A stretch of DNA of 33,603 nucleotides, from assembly GCA_013359345.1 (NCBI GenBank), contig JABWCA010000013.1, positions 1 through 33,603 on the forward strand, written 5' to 3'. How positions within the stretch are numbered: position 1 is the stretch's first letter; each line of letters starts with the position of its first letter. The DNA is from Ignavibacteriaceae bacterium. GTDB lineage: Bacteria > Bacteroidota > Ignavibacteria > Ignavibacteriales > Ignavibacteriaceae. The notes below the pieces were generated by a model. That model saw nothing but the letters and a program-made list of their open reading frames with translations, searched no databases and had not been told where the DNA came from. Below are positions 8,014 to 15,275 of the stretch, piece by piece. The position numbers were made by a program, and so were the translations under genes.

Positions 8014-8301
8014 ATGACGAAAGCTGATATAGTTGACGTTGTCGCCCAGGGCACGGGGCTGACAAAACTGGAGACTGAAGCGGTAATAGAAGGGTATTTC
8101 AGATGTGTTATTGAAGCTCTGAGTTCAGGCCAGAGCATTGAAATAAGAGGTTTTGGTACCTACAAAACAAAGAAAAAAGCAGCCCGTTTTGCGAGAAATC
8201 CTAAAACAGGCGAAAAAGTACATGTTCCTGAGCACCACGTTCCTGTTTTCAAGTTCTCAAAAGACTTTAAACAGCAGGTTCAGGAAGGGATGAGTAAATA
8301 A
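8014..8301 (+). CDS. HU/IHF-family DNA-binding protein
   Basis: This 95-residue protein has the length and layout of HU: an N-terminal helical region (MTKADIVDVVAQGTGL), the IEIRGFGTY strand, and a DNA-binding arm with ARNPKTGEKVHVPEHHVPVFKFS. The canonical RNPxTG arm motif is intact. It binds and bends DNA without strong sequence preference and helps organise the nucleoid. GGAG at 8003-8006 sits 7 bases before the ATG. The zinc-ribbon/TPR gene follows after 17 bases, so the two are probably cotranscribed. HU and IHF cannot be told apart from one copy. Confidence 0.95.
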   Translation: MTKADIVDVVAQGTGLTKLETEAVIEGYFRCVIEALSSGQSIEIRGFGTYKTKKKAARFARNPKTGEKVHVPEHHVPVFKFSKDFKQQVQEGMSK

Positions 8302-8318
8302 TTTCGTTCAGGTGTTAA

Positions 8319-9278
8319 ATGTCATATAAATGTCCCGGTTGTAATACCGAGTTAGAATCAGATTTCAGATACTGCCCCTCATGCGGGATCGACCTCAGAG
8401 AAGCTCTGAAGCCGGAAGAAGAGCCGCTGGCCTCTCCTGCTGAAGATTTGATTGCTGAAAATGAGAGCGCGGAGTGCGCTGTTTGTGGCGAGTTAAATAA
8501 CGCTTCGCAAAAATATTGTAAAAGCTGCGGCGCTGTTATTAATGAAGAAGGTACAGACAACCGGGGTGTTTATAAAGAAGCTGACAAAGCTCCCGTAAAA
8601 TCAGAAAGCACTGAATCAGTTCCTGAGAAAAAAGATTATGACAATACCTCAGGCAAAAACAGTAAAAAGGGGAAAAAAGATACTGTAATTGCAGTTAAGG
8701 AAAAATCACTCAGTAATGCGAAGATTTTCGGATTCCTGGGTGTGCTTGCGGTACTTTCTGTTGTTATGATGTCTGTTGCAGGTACTTTTGACTCCCCCAA
8801 ACTGGCAAATAACCAGGATCATGTCCACACTGAGGGTGACGGTCACAATCACGGCACTTTACAGATTGATCCGCAGAATGTGCAGGCAATTGAGCAGCTT
8901 AAAGCTGATCTTGTTACAAACCCGGCTGATCATGAGAAAAGACTCAATCTTGCTCATCTTTTAAGCGATAACGGAAATTTTCAGGAAGCCATTGATAATT
9001 ATAAAACTTATCTGGCTGCCAATCCCGGCATACCTGAGGTTATTATTGATATGGGCGTCTGTTATTTCAACATGAATAATCTTGATGAGGCTGAAAGAAT
9101 TTTTCTTGAAGCCATAAAGATTAATCCTAAACAGCAGATAGGTCTGCTGAACCTCGGGGTGGTTAATCTGCAGAAAAATAATATTAGTAAAGCAAAAGAA
9201 TGGCTTCAGAAAGCTGTTGATGTCAACCCGGCATCACCATCCGGTACGAGAGCCAAAGAATTATTAGAGAATCAATAA
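8319..9278 (+). CDS. Double zinc-ribbon, single-TM, TPR-repeat protein
   Basis: The 319-residue product has three parts. Two zinc ribbons come first: C5/C8/C19/C22, then C53/C56/C67/C70. A Lys/Ser-rich linker and one membrane helix (about 136-156) follow. After the helix comes a His-rich stretch (HVHTEGDGHNHG), then TPR-like repeats (about 205-315) with FQEAIDNYKTYLAANP and LDEAERIFLEAIKINP. The ribbons should lie in the cytoplasm and the TPR domain outside the inner membrane. TPRs usually mediate protein contacts; the partner is unknown. The start has no strong SD but lies 17 bases after HU, and the ribbon begins at residue 5, which supports it. A ribosomal-type gene follows after 17 bases. 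Confidence 0.85.
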   Translation: MSYKCPGCNTELESDFRYCPSCGIDLREALKPEEEPLASPAEDLIAENESAECAVCGELNNASQKYCKSCGAVINEEGTDNRGVYKEADKAPVKSESTESVPEKKDYDNTSGKNSKKGKKDTVIAVKEKSLSNAKIFGFLGVLAVLSVVMMSVAGTFDSPKLANNQDHVHTEGDGHNHGTLQIDPQNVQAIEQLKADLVTNPADHEKRLNLAHLLSDNGNFQEAIDNYKTYLAANPGIPEVIIDMGVCYFNMNNLDEAERIFLEAIKINPKQQIGLLNLGVVNLQKNNISKAKEWLQKAVDVNPASPSGTRAKELLENQ

Positions 9279-9295
9279 TTAAACGGAGGTCGTAA

Positions 9296-9391
9296 ATGCC
9301 CTGTGGCAGAAAACGCAAAAGACATAAAATGTCAACTCACAAGAGGAAAAAACGTCTGAGAAAAAACCGTCATAAAAAACGTGTAAGATAA
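9296..9391 (+). CDS. AURKAIP1/COX24-domain small ribosomal protein
   Basis: The gene encodes 31 residues, MPCGRKRKRHKMSTHKRKKR at the N-terminus, and about two thirds of the product is Lys, Arg or His. The KRKRHKxxTHKRKKR core is the hallmark of short bacterial proteins related to mitochondrial mS38 (AURKAIP1/COX24), which occur in Bacteroidetes-group ribosomes and bind rRNA in the small subunit. A strong GGAGG (9285-9289) lies 6 bases before the ATG, supporting expression despite the small size. It follows the zinc-ribbon/TPR gene by 17 bases and precedes tRNA-Thr by 13 bases, so a shared transcript is likely. Confidence 0.88.
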   Translation: MPCGRKRKRHKMSTHKRKKRLRKNRHKKRVR

Positions 9392-9404
9392 GGTTTTCTT
9401 AAAA

Positions 9405-9477
9405 GCCACCTTAGCTCAGCTGGTAGAGCAACTCATTCGTAATGAGTAGGTCGCCGGTTCAAATCCGGCAGGTGGCT
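9405..9477 (+). tRNA. tRNA-Thr (anticodon CGT)
   Basis: The cloverleaf is complete. The acceptor GCCACCT (9405-9411) pairs with AGGTGGC (9470-9476). The D stem is GCTC/GAGC. The anticodon stem ACTCA/TGAGT encloses TTCGTAA with anticodon CGT at 9438-9440. The T arm is GCCGG-TTCAAAT-CCGGC. The discriminator is T9477 and CCA is not encoded. It reads ACG codons. Confidence 0.97.
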
Positions 9478-9594
9478 CTTCAGATTACCATGTCCTGAAG
9501 TGGAAATTATTCCTGCCTGCCCTTTTTTTGATATAATTCAAAATGAGAATTACCTTAGAATAAAATTTATTTAGAGATAATTTTTATCCGTGTT

Positions 9595-9996
9595 ATGCCT
9601 TTAATATTGAAATTTGAGCAGAGCCATGATTTACTCTCTGATGCTCTGTATGACCTTGAAGACATTATAGAAACTGACCCTCAGAATTCCGCTGACCTGA
9701 CTAACGCCCTGGGAATATTCGGCAGCCTCTTTGACCAGGCCATCAGGACTATGCAGGCTTTTCTTTCTATGCAGGGGATAAATGATGCCAAAGCTCCCGG
9801 AGATATTATTCTCAGAAGTTATTATGAGAATATTATTCCTGACAGCGAACTCTGGAATGAGATGTTTACGTTCAGATCAGAAGATACTTCTGAACTGAAC
9901 ACTGACGACCTGCTTTTCAGATACAACATCATCAGGGAAGTCTATTATCCTGCCGTCAGCAGTCTCTACGACATTCTCGATGAAAAAAGGAACTGA
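9595..9996 (+). CDS. HI0074-like nucleotidyltransferase-substrate-binding (HEPN-fold) protein, orphan
   Basis: The 133-residue, probably all-helical product resembles the HI0074 family by eye: an N-terminal helix (FEQSHDLLSDALYDLEDII), a central FDQAIRTMQAFLSMQGI helix, then PGDIILRSYYENIIPDSELW matching the family's SPRDVIREA...GLIDDxELW pattern, and a final YYPAVSSLYDIL helix. HI0074 proteins usually pair with a MNT nucleotidyltransferase; none is encoded beside it. Where the family normally has DRNxTSH, this protein reads FRSEDTSE, so the HEPN-type Arg...His pair appears lost. No good ribosome-binding site is visible. I am fairly sure it is a real gene, moderately sure of the family. Confidence 0.55.
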   Translation: MPLILKFEQSHDLLSDALYDLEDIIETDPQNSADLTNALGIFGSLFDQAIRTMQAFLSMQGINDAKAPGDIILRSYYENIIPDSELWNEMFTFRSEDTSELNTDDLLFRYNIIREVYYPAVSSLYDILDEKRN

Positions 9997-10446
9997 TCAG
10001 ACTCATCTGCGGAAGAAGTTTCTTTGTTTTTTTACCCCGATTCTGATACTGTACGAAAAAGCGTGAAATAAATGCTGACACTTTAAAGACACAGAGGCTT
10101 ATGATACCATTTTCTTATCCGTTGAGAAAATCACATCAATAATGCCCTCCCGGGCCGCAATGACCTCAGATTAATTCAATCTGTGTTGAATGAGTGAATC
10201 CTGATCAAAACAATGAAATAATGATTTTAATGCATTATTTTACCTCATTTCTGAATAAATTCTGCCTGAATTCTGACTCATTCCCATTTATAAAACTCCC
10301 TTTCTATAATTTAAGAAAAGACAAAAAATTCTGATATTGCCGGGGTCTTTAAACCTGTTAAAATGCTTTTTGAAAGGGGAGAATTATGGCATAGTTTATG
10401 ACTATTAAGATTGACTTATATATCTTAATTCCAACAGGTTATTTTA
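9997..10446. other. Upstream region of the hydrogenase sensor operon
   Basis: This 450-base gap has no convincing gene. It contains two inverted repeats: AAATAATG (10216-10223) with CATTATTT (10233-10240), and ATTAAGAT (10404-10411) with ATCTTAAT (10422-10429). The promoter of the seven-gene hydrogenase cluster should lie here, but I cannot place its boxes with confidence. Confidence 0.5.
10404..10429. promoter_or_regulatory. Inverted repeat, candidate operator of the hydrogenase cluster
   Basis: Perfect 8-base arms ATTAAGAT and ATCTTAAT are separated by 10 bases and end 17 bases before the start codon of the sensor gene. Size and position fit a dimeric repressor or activator site overlapping a promoter. 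It does not match the Rex (TTGTGAA-N8-TTCACAA) or FNR/CRP-type consensus. The A/T-rich background raises the chance of coincidence. Confidence 0.35.
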
Positions 10447-12474
10447 ATGTCCGCAGGAATAATTTCAACAATATCATCCGACTGTAAAAGATGTTACTCA
10501 TGCATCAGAGAGTGCCCTGCAAAGGCTATTAAGGTCATTAACGGGCAGGCAACCATCATGCAGGAAAGATGTATTTCATGCGGTCATTGCATTAAGGTAT
10601 GTTCACAGCACGCCAAATACGTTTACAGTTATGCAAATATTGTTCTCGACTGGCTGATGTGGGAAGAAGGCAGGGAGAAAATTGCGATGATAGCCCCCTC
10701 ATTTGCGGCGTCATTTCCTGATAATTACAGCAAACTGCCTGCAGCTCTTAAAAAACTTGGATTTGACCGGGTCTGTGAAGTCTCATTCGGTGCCGATCTT
10801 CTTTCACCGAAATACGTTGAACTGATCTTCAACTCACGTACTTACCCTGTGATAAGCTCCACCTGCCCGGCAATAAATCACTATATACAGAAGTATTTCA
10901 ATGAACTGACCCCCAACCTGGCTCCGGTGGTATCGCCGATGATTGCACTCTCAAGATATCTGCGTCAGGAATCAGAAGATTCATTCATAGTGTTCATAGG
11001 TCCCTGCACGGCAAAAAAGGATGAGTTTCTTGAGCCTGAGGTAGCAAATGAGATAGATGCTGTATTGTCATTTAATGAACTGAAGGGATTATTCAGATCA
11101 GCACAAGTGGACCTGAATGACTGCGAGGATTCTCAGTTTGATCCGCCGCATGCAAATCTGGGCAAGGCATTTCCGCTTTCCGGAGGATTGTTAAAAGCAG
11201 CCGATCTGCCCGGAGATATTCTTGACAGGGAAATTATAGTTGCAGAGGGGAAAAGCAAATGTGTTGAACTGATTGAAGAAATTGCCAAGAATAATATTTC
11301 TGCAAAGTTTGTTGATATGCTCTTTTGCGAGGGGTGTATCAGCGGGCCAGCAATTGACTCAAACCTCAACTATTATTCAAGGAGGGAAAAGGTAATCGAG
11401 TTTATTGACCGGGATATGAAAAAACTCGATAAAAAGGTGTGGAGAAGCAATATTTATAATGCCCGTGATCTTGACCTCACCCGAGAATTTTCTCTCGAAA
11501 GCAAAAGAAGAGCTGTGCCCGATGAGGAGACCATAACAGAAATTCTTAAGAGCTTCAAGAGAGAAGACCCTGAAAATCAATTAAACTGCATGGCATGCGG
11601 TTACGTTTCATGCCGTGAGTTTGCTATTGCAATAGGGAAAGGGCTGGGTGAGTTTCAGATGTGCCTGCCCCATCTTCTTGAGGAGCTTGAACAGGCTAAT
11701 GAGGATCTCAAAACCACACAGGATCAGCTTCATTCTGCTGAAAAGCTGGCATCAATCGGGCAACTTGCCGCAGGGGTGGCGCATGAGATCAATAATCCGC
11801 TGGGGACAATACTTCTCTATTCGGGTCTCCTGAAAAGAATGGCAGAAAAAGAGCTCCCCGAATCCGAAATGAAGGATGATCTTGAACTGATCACGCTTGA
11901 GGCAACCCGATGTAAGAATATTGTGGCAAACCTCCTCAATTTTGCAAGGCAGGGTAAGCTTTCCAAAACCGTGTTCAGCCTTTCTGCCCTTATTAAAGAT
12001 ATCTTCCGCAAAGTTCAGAAGAGCGATAAATTTGAATCGGTCACGCTTGAATTTTCAGATCAGCTCACTCACCCGGATATCTATGCCGATAAGGATCAGC
12101 TTGAGCAGGTTCTGATCAATATGTACGTTAATGCTGCCGATGCAATGGAAGATTCAGTCAAAAAAAGAATTAAGACAACCATAGGGGAAGAAGACGGAAA
12201 AGTTTTAATCAAAATTAAGGACACGGGCTGCGGCATTCCTGAAGAGAATGCGCCAAAGTTGTTCACTCCTTTTTTCACGACAAAACCGCAGGGTAAAGGC
12301 ACCGGACTTGGTCTGGCAATAACCTATGGTATCGTGAAAATGCACCGCGGTGAGATCAGGTATGAGAGCACACCGGGAGAAGGAACTGAATTCACGATCA
12401 TAATGCCCGTAATTGAAGAATCAAAAGATAAAATAAATGAATTAAATAAGGAGTTATTTACTTATGTCAGATAA
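10447..12474 (+). CDS. [FeFe]-hydrogenase-like sensor fused to a histidine kinase
   Basis: The 675-residue soluble protein has four parts. Residues 13-52 form two [4Fe-4S] ferredoxin motifs (C13/16/19/23 and C42/45/48/52). Residues about 75-330 are a hydrogenase large-subunit-like domain with diverged H-cluster motifs: STCP (C140), GPCTAKK (C187) and FCEGC (C294, C297). Next is an extra Fe-S motif, CxxCGYxSC with a later Cys (C381/384/389/406). Last is a histidine kinase with H446 in VAHEINNP, an N box near N562, and DTGCGIP and GTGLGL ATP-binding motifs. It should sense hydrogen or redox state and phosphorylate a response regulator. It opens the cluster and overlaps the next gene by 11 bases. 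No membrane helix is seen. It resembles the sensory [FeFe] hydrogenases of groups C and D; the subgroup is unsure. Confidence 0.92.
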   Translation: MSAGIISTISSDCKRCYSCIRECPAKAIKVINGQATIMQERCISCGHCIKVCSQHAKYVYSYANIVLDWLMWEEGREKIAMIAPSFAASFPDNYSKLPAALKKLGFDRVCEVSFGADLLSPKYVELIFNSRTYPVISSTCPAINHYIQKYFNELTPNLAPVVSPMIALSRYLRQESEDSFIVFIGPCTAKKDEFLEPEVANEIDAVLSFNELKGLFRSAQVDLNDCEDSQFDPPHANLGKAFPLSGGLLKAADLPGDILDREIIVAEGKSKCVELIEEIAKNNISAKFVDMLFCEGCISGPAIDSNLNYYSRREKVIEFIDRDMKKLDKKVWRSNIYNARDLDLTREFSLESKRRAVPDEETITEILKSFKREDPENQLNCMACGYVSCREFAIAIGKGLGEFQMCLPHLLEELEQANEDLKTTQDQLHSAEKLASIGQLAAGVAHEINNPLGTILLYSGLLKRMAEKELPESEMKDDLELITLEATRCKNIVANLLNFARQGKLSKTVFSLSALIKDIFRKVQKSDKFESVTLEFSDQLTHPDIYADKDQLEQVLINMYVNAADAMEDSVKKRIKTTIGEEDGKVLIKIKDTGCGIPEENAPKLFTPFFTTKPQGKGTGLGLAITYGIVKMHRGEIRYESTPGEGTEFTIIMPVIEESKDKINELNKELFTYVR

Positions 12475-12877
12475 GAAAGTGATTTTAGTTGTTGATGACG
12501 ATGTTGATATTCTGGAACAGACGAAAATTTTAGTTGAAAATGCCGGGTTCAGCGTTGTAACCGCCGAATCATCAAATGAAGGATGGCTTAAATTTCAGGA
12601 AATAAAACCTTACGCCTGTGTACTTGATCTCATGATGGAAGAGTATGATTCAGGTTTTATTCTCTCTCATAAAATAAAAAAAGACGCACACGGAAAAACT
12701 ATTCCCGTATTTCTTGTTACATCAGTGGCAAATGCAACCGGATTAAGATTTGATGCCACCACCGAAGATGAAAAAAGCTGGATTAAAGCAGATGCAATTA
12801 TGAATAAGCCGGTGGTGATTGATGATCTTATCAGCAAAATAGATGAATTTTACGAAAAGGCTGACGCAGTAAAATAA
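12464..12877 (+). CDS. Stand-alone response regulator (receiver domain only), first
   Basis: This 137-residue receiver has the acidic pair D12/D13, phosphoacceptor D55 (VLDLMMEE), a switch Thr in LVTS and a conserved Lys in MNKP. No output domain follows, so it probably acts by protein contact or as a phosphate relay. Between the switch residue and the Lys it carries about seven residues more than CheY (TGLRFDATTEDEKSWIKAD), so the alpha4 face used for partner contact is unusual. The start overlaps the sensor-kinase gene by 11 bases, with AAGGAG at 12448-12453, implying translational coupling. The likely phosphate donor is the sensor kinase just upstream (inference). Confidence 0.92.
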   Translation: MSDKKVILVVDDDVDILEQTKILVENAGFSVVTAESSNEGWLKFQEIKPYACVLDLMMEEYDSGFILSHKIKKDAHGKTIPVFLVTSVANATGLRFDATTEDEKSWIKADAIMNKPVVIDDLISKIDEFYEKADAVK

Positions 12878-12899
12878 TTTTACTTCGCCCGGTTTGCTG

Positions 12900-14396
12900 A
12901 TGAATACTGATATTAAAATCCTGATTGTGGATGACGAAGATAATCTCCGGACAGCAGTGAAGAAAATTCTTCAGATGGAGGGTTATACTGTGTCCACGGC
13001 AGAAAACGGCACTAAAGGTATTTCGATCGGCTCATCAGATGACTTTGACGTTGTGCTGATTGATCTGAAAATGCCTGATATTAGCGGAATGGAAGTTCTT
13101 GCGCGGTTAAGACAGGTTAAACCTAATACCAGTTATTACATTGCAACTGCTTATGCAAGTTATGAAACTGCAGTTGAGGCTATTAAGCTCGGGGCGGAAG
13201 GCTATATTCTTAAACCTTTCACCCCTGATGAGCTGCTTCACGATATACGAAAGGGAATAGAAAAAAGACGCCTTATCATTGAGGCAGAGGAGCTAAAACG
13301 TGAGCGCGAAGCAAATCTGCTGGAACTTGCCTTTGAGAGGAGCAGGTTAAATACCGTGATAAAATCTATCACGGAAGGAGTTCTTGTGGTAAATAAAGAC
13401 AGGGAAGCCGTTTATTTTAACCCCGCTTTCATCAAGCTGCTTAAAGCGGATGAGCTTGAACTGGCGCGTAACGTATCTGATGTGCTTCCGTATCCTATCT
13501 ATGAGATGATTGATAATATGCTCAATGACAGCTCTTCGGAAATCAAGACACAGTCAGATGAATTTAAGACCGATGCGGACGGTGATCTCTATGTTGAGGT
13601 ATCCGTTTCGCCGATTCTGGGGAATGACCATTCAATGGACGGGGTGGTACTTGTTGTTAATAATATAACCACATATAAACAGATTGAACTGTTGAAAAAT
13701 CAGTTTATATCAATGGTATCCCATGAACTCAAGGCACCCGTTGCGGCAACACTCGGTTTTCTCGAAATACTTACAAATCCCTCTATCATTCTGCCTGAAA
13801 CTCAGCAGATTGAATATCTCACCCGTGCCTCGGCAAGGCTGAAATCCCTTATTGAGATGGTTAATGATCTGCTTGATATTTCACGTTCTGAACTTAACAC
13901 AGTAAGAAGAGAAATAAGACCTGTTATAGTTCAGAAAGTGATAGAAGAGGTTCTTCTGTTATTTGAGAACGAGGCTGCCAAACGGAATATAGCTGTGGAA
14001 ATAAAATACGAAGAAAATATTCCGCTTATAAATGTGGATCCTAACGAAATTGAGCGGCTCTTAACCAACCTGGTAAGCAATGCCATAAAATACAATAAAA
14101 ATGACGGAAAAGTGCTTATCTCGGTTCACAAATCAGCAAAATATGTTGAGATATCCGTTGAAGACACGGGTATCGGGATGAAACCGGGCGAAAAGGAAAA
14201 ACTGTTCAATGAGTTCTATCGTGCTAAAAATGAATTCACAAAAACAATAAGCGGCACCGGACTCGGGCTATCAATAGTTAAGCGGATTCTTGATTATTAC
14301 CAGGGATACGTTAATGTTGAGAGCGAGTACGGTAAAGGCACCAGATTTATAATCTATTTACCTTATATAGATGAACATAACACAAATCAACACTAA
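12900..14396 (+). CDS. Receiver-PAS-histidine kinase hybrid
   Basis: The 498-residue product has an N-terminal receiver (D55 in LIDLKMPD, KPFTPDEL after it), a charged helical linker (about 120-150), a PAS domain (about 150-260) starting SITEGVLVVNKDREAVYFNP, and a histidine kinase with H275 in MVSHELKAP, NLVSNAIKYN, DTGIGM and GTGLGLSIVKRI. A receiver at the front of a kinase suggests it is itself controlled by phosphorylation, here plausibly from the hydrogenase-like kinase upstream. It lacks membrane helices, so it is cytoplasmic. I chose the ATG at 12900; an in-frame TTG at 12894 would add two residues. Neither has a clear SD. The gap to the previous gene is 22 bases. Confidence 0.92.
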   Translation: MNTDIKILIVDDEDNLRTAVKKILQMEGYTVSTAENGTKGISIGSSDDFDVVLIDLKMPDISGMEVLARLRQVKPNTSYYIATAYASYETAVEAIKLGAEGYILKPFTPDELLHDIRKGIEKRRLIIEAEELKREREANLLELAFERSRLNTVIKSITEGVLVVNKDREAVYFNPAFIKLLKADELELARNVSDVLPYPIYEMIDNMLNDSSSEIKTQSDEFKTDADGDLYVEVSVSPILGNDHSMDGVVLVVNNITTYKQIELLKNQFISMVSHELKAPVAATLGFLEILTNPSIILPETQQIEYLTRASARLKSLIEMVNDLLDISRSELNTVRREIRPVIVQKVIEEVLLLFENEAAKRNIAVEIKYEENIPLINVDPNEIERLLTNLVSNAIKYNKNDGKVLISVHKSAKYVEISVEDTGIGMKPGEKEKLFNEFYRAKNEFTKTISGTGLGLSIVKRILDYYQGYVNVESEYGKGTRFIIYLPYIDEHNTNQH

Positions 14397-14411
14397 TATG
14401 CAGGTGTAATT

Positions 14412-14792
14412 ATGTCCAGAATCGTAATCATAGACGACGATAATGACATTCTCGAAACCGGTTCTCTAGTCCTGAAAGCCCATGGTTTCGAAGTTCTGAC
14501 AGCAAATAACCCGGGCGACGGTTTTGAAATCGTCACAAAGGAACACCCGGATCTTATCATCCTTGACGTAATGATGGAAGAGCCTGATGACGGATTCTTT
14601 CTCGCTCAGAAAATAAGACTGAATAAAATTGAGACCCCGATTCTGATGTACAGTTCAGTGTCAAAAGCTCTCGGATTTGGTTTTGGTAAAGGTGACATGG
14701 TACCGGTTGATGACTTTGTGGAGAAACCCGTTTCTCCGGATGTGCTGGTTGCAAAAGTAAAAGAACTGCTTAAAAAATCGGCTGAGGTTTAA
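14412..14792 (+). CDS. Stand-alone response regulator (receiver domain only), second
   Basis: This 126-residue receiver has D8/D9, phosphoacceptor D52 in ILDVMMEE and Lys in VEKP. It shares with the first lone receiver of the cluster the uncommon MMEExxDxGF sequence after the phosphoacceptor and a glycine-rich alpha4 region (ALGFGFGKGD), indicating that the two belong to one subfamily specific to this type of locus. AGGTG lies 5 bases before the ATG. It has no DNA-binding domain. It ends one base before the hydC start codon, which ties it to the hydrogenase genes. How it acts on them is unknown. Confidence 0.92.
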   Translation: MSRIVIIDDDNDILETGSLVLKAHGFEVLTANNPGDGFEIVTKEHPDLIILDVMMEEPDDGFFLAQKIRLNKIETPILMYSSVSKALGFGFGKGDMVPVDDFVEKPVSPDVLVAKVKELLKKSAEV

Positions 14793-14793
14793 C

Positions 14794-15267
14794 ATGCTGC
14801 AACTTGAAAAATCCGATCTGACCACAGAAATCGAAAAACTTGCCGCTCAGTACAACAATGAAAGAAGGGCGCTCATGCCCATTCTTGAATATGTGCAGTC
14901 AAAGTATCATGCTGTATCAGACTTTGTTCAGCAGGAGATTGCCCGTGTTCTTGATATTCACCCCGTTGAAGTTTACAGTGTCGTTTCCTTTTACTCCTTC
15001 TTTAATCACGAGCAGAAGGGACGTAACATTGTAAGGCTGTGCAGAACCATAGTATGCGATATGGCCGGTAAACCCGAGATCGAAAAAGCAATTACCCGTG
15101 AGCTCGGAATTAAATTTGGCGAAACTTCTGCTGATCTGAAGGTCACCCTTGAATACACAAACTGCCTCGGGCTTTGTGATCAGGGACCCGCAATGCTCGT
15201 TAATGATGAAGTTTACACAAAGCTTGATCCCGAAAAAGCATGCAATATTCTAAGCAGGTTGAAATAG
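14794..15267 (+). CDS. hydC: NAD-linked [FeFe] hydrogenase subunit HydC (NuoE-like)
   Basis: HydC is the small thioredoxin-fold [2Fe-2S] subunit of trimeric NAD-linked [FeFe] hydrogenases, related to NuoE of complex I. The 157-residue length matches. It has the N-terminal helical bundle (LMPILEYVQSKYHAVSD) and four cluster ligands as C83-x4-C88 and C124-x3-C128. It passes electrons near the flavin of HydB. GAGG inside the end of the preceding receiver gene lies 6 bases before the ATG, and only one base separates the two genes. hydB follows after 8 bases. Confidence 0.95.
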   Translation: MLQLEKSDLTTEIEKLAAQYNNERRALMPILEYVQSKYHAVSDFVQQEIARVLDIHPVEVYSVVSFYSFFNHEQKGRNIVRLCRTIVCDMAGKPEIEKAITRELGIKFGETSADLKVTLEYTNCLGLCDQGPAMLVNDEVYTKLDPEKACNILSRLK

Positions 15268-15275
15268 GAGGATAT

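Noticed and set aside
10386-10402. Sigma-54 promoter (TGGCATAG...) upstream of the hydrogenase sensor
   Set aside because: The -24 GG is present but the matching GC at -12 is not, and no sigma-54 activator is encoded in the cluster.
15240-15275. Upstream ATG as the hydB start
   Set aside because: It lies inside hydC without an SD, whereas AGGAGG directly precedes the ATG at 15276, where NuoF-like sequence begins.
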